Assembly: GCF_954871325.1 (NCBI RefSeq)
Contig: NC_088777.1
Coordinates: forward strand, 25,335,366 to 25,399,365
From: Gordionus sp. m RMFG-2023
Lineage: Eukaryota; Nematomorpha; Gordioida; Chordodea; Parachordodidae
Reading direction: 5' to 3'
DNA length: 64,000 bases
The notes under the pieces are model-generated. The model was not told the DNA's origin and did no database searches. It worked only from the letters and a program-made list of their open reading frames with translations. Positions 12,101 to 21,100 of the stretch are shown piece after piece. Position numbers and translations under genes: made by a program. How positions within the stretch are numbered: the stretch's first letter is position 1; every line of letters starts with the position of its first letter.

Positions 12101-15100
12101 TATATTCTTCCGTTTCATTAAATTCAATATTCACAGTTTACTTTTTATATTCTTCTTTGATTAGGCATTTGTGTATAATATAATAAAAATGAATTGATGA
12201 TATAATTGAAATATTAATAGGGTAATTTAACTATTCATTTTTAATAAATTTAAATGCAGAATAAAACTTTTGTAGCATTATAAAAAAATTTTTTTTAGGT
12301 GGGACCGGACCGCCTGGACCGGACCGGACCGACGGTCCCACGGTCCGGTCTCATTTGACTTAACGGTCCATCGGTCCGGTCCCATTTTAGAAAAAAAAGA
12401 CCGGACCGGACCGTTGCAAAATATAAAAAATATATTCAAAAATATTTTCGATCAAAAGATGTACCAGAAAAAAAGTACATAAAAAATTAATATATAAAAA
12501 TATTTATATAAATCTCAAAAAAGTAAAAACATTGACGATCTTAAAAATATTACTTGAAAATATATCTATTAAAATCTTTAAATTATAAAAATAATAAATT
12601 TATAAATAATAAATTCCTCTCTTAAATTAATATCAATTAAATAATAAATTGATCTCTCAAATAAATAATAAATTTATTAATTTGTAAAATAAAATACATT
12701 GCCTAAAATATTAATTCACCCCACCGTAACACATTGCTGAAAATAACACATTGACGCTAACATATATATTCCGTATAACTATATATAAAAACTTAATAAT
12801 GATAATTACAATTTTATAATATAATAATTTAATGAAATATTTAAAAATAATAATATTTAAAATTGCGAACTAAACGGAATAATATACAATTAAAAGCTAA
12901 AGTAGGAGGAAGAAGAAAATTCTATAACAAATTTATATTTGGAAAGGGATAATAATATAGCTGCATATTTATCTTCAAATTCAAGTATATATCTTTTCGG
13001 AATTTCGACGTCTTGTATAAAATTCCATTATCCAATATCAATTATCGCTCTTCTAACTACATTTCAACATTCGCGGAAAGGACCATCGAGGGAGGCTCGT
13101 CCTATCAAAACTTTCGTTATAAAATAGAAGCGCTTAACTTCATTTGTGTAACGAATAGTGCTAAAACAACTTTAAGATTTCCCTATTTGGCAGCCGTAGA
13201 AAAATTTCCTTAAGTTTGAATTCTTTTTACATCACCACACCCTTAGGATTTTCCGAACAAAGTTTAATTTTTTTTTTGTATTTCTTGTTTTTCATTTATT
13301 TTCGATTATTTTTTTATTTGCCAAACCTTCCACGTCTCCACACTCTGATAATTTTCCCGACAAAGTTCAATCCGATTATTACTTAAATCTCCATTTTATT
13401 TACCAAACCTCTTCTTATCCCCACACCCTGAAAATCCCGACGAAGTTAAATTCTAATGATATGGTCCATTTTATAAACCTTCTCACTCCACACTAAAAAT
13501 ACTCCCGGCGAAGTTAATTTTTCCTTAGCGATTATTCCTTTTATTCCTAACTCCCCCTCCCCCCTATAACATCACACCCTGAAAAATTTCCCTATGAAGT
13601 TAAACGTTAAACCTATTATTTTTTATTACGGTCATTTATTAATGTCCCATTTTATTTGCCAAATCTTCCCACTACGCCTTAATATTTCCCGAAATTTTTT
13701 TTCTTTGTTAACTTCCATTTTTTATTGTTGCATTCCTTCGTCCTACCCGTTCACTTAATTCTATTGTTCCCATGTTATGCAATAATATCATTTATAGTTA
13801 TACTCCATCAACTAAATCTTATTTTTATTATTATTTTTCTTTGTTATGCAATATTATAATTTAAAGTTATACTCCATCAACTAAATCTTTTTTTTATTAT
13901 TATTATTTTTCTTAAATTTTTAATCCCCCCTCCCTTAATCTTGTTTTCTTAGTCTTAATAATACCCCTTATACTTTATACATCTAATTTTTATTATTTTA
14001 AATTTATCAACCCCCCTAATTTCGATTGTTCATAATAGGCCTATTCAAAAATAATTCGAATATTCGATTCGATTCGAATAATTCAAATCTAATCGAATAA
14101 TTACGAATACGAATAATAAATTCTTTGTTTTATCAGAATACTAATAATCATTTTTTCGATTCGAATAAAACGAATTATTCGAATAAAACGAATTATTCGT
14201 AATATTTAATAAATTGTTTAATAAATCTAACATTTGTCATTTCTATTTGTTGACCTGCCAATCGGACAGGTGATATGTTTATAAAAATTCTAGCACAAAT
14301 TTAAAAATTTCTGAAGTGAAAATTTAAATTTTTATTTGCCACATTTTTTGAATCTCACGAAAAGTTTATTTTTTGAATCTCATAATAAATTATATTAAAA
14401 ATTACACAAACCAGAGGTACATAAAAATATATTACATTTCTACAATAATTATTGTTAGCTAGCCTAATTATGTTAGAGGAGAATGCTTGAGAAAATTTCC
14501 TCACAAAAGAGAGCAATCATATGGGATCAATATCAAATCCTTAAAGATAGTGAAAAGGCTGCTTGCAATCATTGCAAGAGTATAAAATGTAAAGGCAAAA
14601 CAACATCTCCTCTTATTAATCATTATAATAGGTTTCATTCACACCTTAGTAAAAGAAATAATAAAATTGACATTTTTTTAAAGTCTACACCAAATTCTTC
14701 AAAAAAAATTAATTTTAAGGATAATTTATTAAAATTATTTATAAATCATAATATTCCTTTTAAAATTATTAATTCTAATGATTTTAAAAATTTTATAAGT
14801 GATCTTGATTGTTCTGTAAAATCAATATGCTCCAATACTCTTAAATTGCACATGTATAATACATTTGCAGAAAAGGTACAATTGGTAAAGGAAATAATAT
14901 CTAAAAATAAAAGTCAGATTAATTTTTCATCTGACATTTGGACTAGCCCAACACCCTTTTTTAGGGCTAACAGCCCATTTTATTGATGATAATTTAAAAA
15001 TAAATAACATAATTTTGGATGTCAGTCCAATAAATGAAACACATTCAGATGAAAATATATTTAAAGCCTTTGTCAAAATAATTAAAAATTATAATTTAGA

Positions 15101-18100
15101 GAATAAATTTTTTTATATAACTTTAGATAATGCAACTAATAATAAAACATTTATTGATACATTTTCTTTAAAATATCCCTTAATAAAAATAGGGCACATC
15201 TGATGCTTTGCCCATGTAATTAATTTAATATCCAAAGAAATTTTACAAATTTTAGACCCATCAATTCTAAAACTAAGAAACATTATTAGAATGACTCGTA
15301 ATTCCCCTCAAAAATTAAATTTATTAAAAAAATATATGTAGTTCCCTACATCCTCCTCTAAATTTTTTAAAACCAAAATTGGATGAAATAAGGTGGAATA
15401 GCACCTATCAAATGATTGAAAGGGGCTTATTGTTAAAGCCTGCTATAACAAAATTAGATAATGAAGTAATAACTAACATTAAAATTCTTCAAGAAAAACA
15501 AATATCAGAGGTAAACTAAAATTTATAATTAGTTAATAATATAATACTTTGATAACATATAGGAAGAATGGGAGGATCTTATAAAAATTAAAGCTATACT
15601 ATTGCCTTTATATGAAACTACAAATATAGTATGTGGTGAGAATTATCCTACTTATAATTTGATTATACCTTATTATATTTTAATTCTTGAACATCTAAAA
15701 AATGAAAAACCTGGTTTCCATAAATCCTTTAACAATCGTTTCAAAGTAGCATGTGATAAATTGTTGGGCTATTATTATTTTATGCAATAATAACCACAAT
15801 ATTAGATCCCAGGCTTAAAGTAGAATATTTTAAATCAATATCTGTTGATTATGATATTGATATATCCAAGTTAATGGACAAATTTAAAGAGATTTACAAT
15901 AGATATACAGGTATTTAATTTACCCCCATTTAAATATGATTTTATTTTATAAGCTCATAATTATAACTGTCAAAAAAATAAGGATAAAATTCAACAAAAC
16001 AGGCTAGACATTATTTTTAAACAAAATAATATTCAACTGTGTGAAATAGATTTTTATCTGAGTGAACCAAGAGCAAAGAGTGATACTGACCCGTTAATGT
16101 GGTGGAAGGCAAATGCATATCGGATCCCCATACTCTCGAAAATGGCAAGGGATTATCTATCTATACAAGGAACATCAACTGTTTGTGAAAGGCTTTTTTC
16201 AGTTGGAACTAATTTATTGTCCAAAAACCGCATGTCATATAAGGAAGAAAATATAAGAAAAACCCTTTGCCTTAAAAATTGGCTTAAATTATAAATTAAA
16301 TTAATAATATATATTTTAATTTTGTTTATAACTTGATTATATATTATTTATTATCAGATTATTGATTACATATTATTATAATTTTTTCTGTTTAAAATCA
16401 AATTTGTAAAAATTTGTCAATATATTTGAGTATGATTTATTTTATTAAAAAAATTAATTCGAATTATTCGAAATATTCGAATCGAATACAAATAGTAGAT
16501 TTTATTATTCGTACGAATTCAAATAGTAAATTATTCGATTCGTTTGAATAATGCACTATTCGATTCGAATTCGTTTTTGAATAGTCCTAGTTCATAATAA
16601 TACTTCTTACAGTTCTTGAATGTTTCTTTTTTCAATTTTTGATTTTTTCTTTCCCCCATTTTTCTTGTTTATACCTTTTTTTGTATCTTAATAATACTTT
16701 TTATACTTTATGTATCTAGCCTTATTTTTTAATTTTTTTTTTTTAAATTTACCAACCCCTCTAATCTCGATTATACTTCTGATAGGATAGCTTATGTATC
16801 TTTCTTTTTTTTCAATTTTGATTTTTTTCCCCATTACCCTTGCTAATATCTTTTTTGTTTCTTTTTCTCCCATTCAAAGTTATATCCATTAATATTTTTT
16901 TTTTGTTTTCCCCCTTTCAAAAGCCATCCCATGGTAAACTCTTGTTGTCAAGTATGCTTAAAAATAATTTCGCTTAATTTACATGGCGTGTTTAGGAAAC
17001 ATGGTTCGCCCGTTTGCTCCAATTCTGGAAAATTTCCCTTCTCCTCCTGCCCAGATCGTTTTATTAATGCTCCTCACTCGTATGACCCCAGTCAGGCTTG
17101 TTGTTGCTCAAGCTCTGTTGATTTATTCCTTAAATCGCATAAGCCCCCAGTTCTTTCTAGGATCCCTATAGCTGCTCGAGAGTCTATCTCAATATTCCTT
17201 ATGTCTCTTATGAATAATTTAAACACAGATTTCTCCTCAATACCCTTGTAGTTAGATTTAATTAGTTTCTGCTTTCGAGTTTAAGTTAAGCCCAAGAATA
17301 GAATAAATAACTTATCTGCCTCAATCAAGGAGAAAGTGTACAATTGGAAATACGATTATCGATGAATTTTCTCCATCTAATCCCAACTCTTTCCGTTGTA
17401 AATTGATCTCTGAAAAATTAGATCTTGGAAATATTAGCGGTGCTGCCCGAATATTGACTTCCGATGATACTATTTCACCTATCAACGTTACTATCTTTCA
17501 ACAACTTCTAGAAAAACATCCACTAGCTTCCCCTTTTTAACATTCACGCGCATGCCTCTTCCCCTATTCCTTTTACCTGTGATGAAGTACTTAAGTGCTT
17601 AAAGTCCTTTAAAAAAGGGACGACAGGTGGGTTGGACGGCTTTAGACCTCGTTTTTTTGTGGACTTAATTCAATGCTCCGATAGTGGTTTTATTGACCCT
17701 TTGCCGAAATCATTAACTGAACTAATATCTTCGTTAGCGAAGTTCCTCTTTGTATTCCTCCTATTCTTTTTGGCGCACGTCTTGTTTCTTTAACCAAACC
17801 GGATGGTGGCATTAGACCCATAGCCATAGGGTCATTCTTTCGTCGTTTAGTCGTCAAGGCTATTGTAAATAGGATTCGGCCTAAGGCCAGTTCCTTCTTA
17901 TTTCCTTCTTATTTCCCTTACAGTTAGGATTTGGAGTAAGAGGTGGTTGTGAAGTGGCCTCACATGTTGCGCGCATTTTTATAAATACTGAGGTCGATAA
18001 GGTTTTCTGCAAGTTAGACTTCAGAAATGCCTTCAACACCATCCATAGGAGGGAATTCTTACCATCTTTTTTACACCATTTCCCAAAATACTGGAATTTC

Positions 18101-21100
18101 CTTAATTCCTGTTATAAATTCCCTTCGTTACTCAAATTCGAGGAATTTTCCATATCCTCCGGAGAGGGGATTTAGCAAGGTGATCCACTAGGTCCCTTGC
18201 TCTTTACTATAGGGATTCAGGATTTAATCAAAAATTTAAAGTCTGATTTCAAATTAGACCTTAATTTATGGTATCTCGACGATGGCTCTTTTGGCGGTTC
18301 TTTATCCAATGTTATGTTGGCCATAGAGTACGTTGAAATGGAAGCTTCTAAAATTGGTCTTTCCCTAAATAGGAAAAAGTGTGAAATTTCCTCCCTCAAC
18401 AATAAGGATTTTATCCCTCCTTAAATTTTACAATCATTCCGCACGAGAAACTCTGTCTTTTAGGTTCCCCTATCGGTTTTTCTACTTCCTTTTGTCAAAA
18501 AACATTTGACGATTTAATCCAGTCTCTTTCCAATTCACTCAAGAATCTTCCTCATCTCCCCAAGCATCAATTCTTCTTTCTCACCAAAAAATGTCTTTTT
18601 CTACCGAAATTCTTACATTTATTTAAATCTTCCCCCGCTTTCCAGTATAATACCCTTCTTAAGGCCTTCGAATTAAAATTTAAACATTTTATCGAATCCC
18701 CTTTAGGCTTAAATTTTTCCGATTTCAATTGGTCTCTCGCCTCTATGCCCGCTTATCGGGGTGGACTTAGATTTTCACCCCCCTTCCTAATGGTAATTGC
18801 GTGCTTTCTTTCATCTCGAATATCCTTTAACGATTCTATTTCCTCGCTTATCGAGTTGGACGATCCCTTTCTATCTTCAGCTAAATAAGAGTGAGTTACT
18901 CTAGTTATCCAAGCCTCCGAGCAGCCAGTTTCCAGTCATCTAAAGAGCTTCCTGGTCTCTATGCTTAAATGCGCGTTTGAAAACTTTGTATGTATCCCGA
19001 TCTAACTAACCTTCAACTGCTCAGAAACGCAAAAAAAACTCTAACGGCCATGAATGGCTAGACGCGATTCCGAGTGGTAAAAAGGAAACGATACTCACAG
19101 ACGATGAGTTTCAAACTGCCATTGGCCATAGGCTTGGTTACCTTATCCCTTCTGTGGACACCTGTGCTGCCTGTCACAAACAAGTTGATCCTTTCTCTAG
19201 ACATTATTTCTCGTGCCTCAAAGTCAATGGCCGTTTCCTGAGGCACGACAACCTTAATAGGTTAATCGGCAAAGCCTTGATTTCGGCCGGTTTCCCCAAT
19301 AGTTTGGAGCCATTAGGTCTCCTAAATGCGGACGGTAAGCACCCCGACTGCATGTCTTTAACGTCTTGGCACGGCGGCAAATGACTTGTCTGGGACTTCT
19401 CTTGTGTTACCTCCTTTCCGGCCTTGGAACTACAAGAAACCAATAAGTTTAAATAGATTCCTCCCTAATTCTTTTATATTTGTTCCCCTAATTTTTAGCG
19501 TCCTTGGAAACCCCGGTCCCCAATCCCTAAAGTTCTTAAATCAAATGGGTAGAAAAATTTCGTTAAGGACAGGGGTCAAAAACGAGTCCCTCTCTTAAAC
19601 AAAAAATCCAATTTGAAATCCTAAAGGGGAACTACAAATGTTTCTTCGAAACACTCCCATTTCCCTCCTAGTTCATCAAATATAGTTATTTATTATATAT
19701 TAAAAGTGTCTTCTTAATTTTATTTATATTTTGCATTGCAACTATATTTAGAAATTAATTATTTATTATTAATTTTTAATTAAATAAATAAAATATTATT
19801 ATATAATATAAATATTATTCATTATACAAAATATTCACCTTATCTATAATTTACTTCAAAAAAAGATGTAACATTAACCCTAATTTCGATTTTCGACAAA
19901 TTTATATTTCATTAATTTTTTTATATTAATTTATATTATAAATTTATTTTTTAATATTTTATTAAATATATTTTTTGATTGATATTTTTTTTTAATATAT
20001 ATTTTTAAAATGATTTTTTATATATTTATTTTTTACATAAATTTTCTTGATATATCTTTTGATCGCTAAAATTAATTTTTTTGAGATTTTTTGTGTAATA
20101 GGATTTTTTTAATATTTTTTGATTGATATTTTTTTTAAATATATTTTTTGAGATAATATATTTTAATTTGTTATATTATTTTTTAAAATATATTTTATGA
20201 TTGAAGTCACTGATCTAGATCATTGAGTGGAGGGTCACAACTTTTCAAAAAGTTACATATCAAATAAAAGTTTTCTTAAGTGTAATAATGCACAATGCTT
20301 GTTTTTTGGATATCTGTCTGTATTTGCCTCATTTAATATACTCTTTACACATTAGCGTGATTTAGTAATTTTTGCATAGTTCAGAAATTTCATGTTATTT
20401 TACTTAGTTTACTAATGCCCCGTCAAATTAATTTGTTAAATACATCACAAGGGTAGATATTTATAAAGGTTATAAAATGTGTTATTTTGTTTAAATAAAT
20501 AAATTTTTGGTTATACCTTTACAACCTCTTAATTCTTTTAAGCAATTTATAATGGCCCAAAACATATGCACAGTATTAATGTTATTAATTTCTTCCTTGA
20601 GTTGATCAAAATGGCATTGGCTATACAAACAATGACTGGAAATATTTGGATATTTTATAGCAATATTATTGAACATGATTTTTTGATTTTCACTCAAATA
20701 TTCCCAAGAAAGTTTTTTTATACCTAAAACATATTAAATCGGATTATATAAAATCGTAACTATTTAAAGTGATGTTGCATTTGTTCCAACATACTGAAGT
20801 TTCATGAGCCATTCCTAAACAATAAAATCCTAATTTTTGGGGTAGGGGATTATTACATAATCGATAACGGATCTTTTTTCCCATTCCACATATATTATCA
20901 CATGATGACCATTCGCTCCAACGAGACCATTTTCCATCAACTAAAAAATTCAGCCAATTAAAATGATAAATAAGGCCTTATTTATAATAAACGCGTTATC
21001 TTTAAGCGTTGCGTTTAACACAGCATTCTTATAAAATAAGGCCAATAAATAGGTATAAATATGGAGCGTTATGATGATAACGCTATGATAACATTTGAAA

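Larger units (their letters stand above)
14483..16294 (+). pseudogene. hAT transposase (family 2), with two short introns
   Basis: Starts at ATG 14483. Segment 1 (14483-14986): BED zinc finger (AIIWDQYQ, CNHCKS, LINHYNRFH) and the start of the core, SDIWTSP. After a frame change near 14960, LTAHFIDDNL and DVSPINETHSDEN lead to ITLDNATNN, the DDE-type core. A GT..AG intron at 15511-15562 (52 bp) restores ISE|EEWEDL, and a second at 15911-15953 (43 bp) joins RYT to HNYNCQK in phase 1. Another frame change lies near 15765, before TILDPRLK. C-terminal hAT dimerisation region at 16097-16294: MWWKANAYRIPIL, ARDYLSIQGTS, ERLFSVG, KNWL. The family cuts and pastes element DNA in the nucleus. Recently active but now broken. 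Confidence 0.85.
14036..16589 (+). mobile_element. hAT transposon nested in LINE copy B (family 2)
   Basis: 2554 bp with inverted ends TAGGCCTATTCAAAAA and (reverse complement of the right end) TAGGACTATTCAAAAA, and subterminal TTCGAAT/ATTCGAATCG arrays. It is flanked by a perfect 8-bp target duplication GTTCATAA (14028-14035 and 16590-16597); copy A shows the empty site with a single GTTCATAA. It encodes a transposase with BED finger, DDE-type core and C-terminal dimerisation region on the plus strand, with two tiny introns and a few frame breaks. Confidence 0.95.
13215..19694 (+). mobile_element. LINE copy B, interrupted by a hAT transposon
   Basis: Plus-strand copy of the same family as copy A, inverted relative to it. 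Parts: a 5' array of about 70-100-bp monomers (13215-13720), 5' region to 14035, a nested hAT (14036-16589), then the coding body: N-terminal region 16931-17251, RT 17640-18900 and C-terminal domain 19154-19384, with the 3' end near 19694 where similarity to copy A stops. The body has several frame breaks. Nucleotide similarity to copy A is high through coding and untranslated parts, so both are fairly young copies of one source. Confidence 0.88.
1036..20516 (-). other. Putative 19.5-kb intron of the TSP1 gene, packed with transposons
   Basis: Between the phase-1 donor at 20517 and the phase-1 acceptor at 1036 I find no further TSP1-like coding sequence. The interval holds two inverted LINE copies, two hAT elements, a LINE fragment, a Merlin-like remnant, MITEs and satellite repeats. 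Compared with neighbouring introns of 37-39 bp it is about 500 times longer. Unseen small exons inside it cannot be excluded. Confidence 0.55.

Noticed and set aside
1333-12762. A Polinton or other large capsid-bearing element between the long inverted arms
   Set aside because: No DNA polymerase, integrase-plus-capsid set or packaging ATPase is visible in the enclosed sequence; the content is LINE, hAT and satellite debris.
12939-13213. Two overlapping plus-strand frames as a host gene
   Set aside because: No domain, no agreed start, and they run into the LINE 5' monomers.
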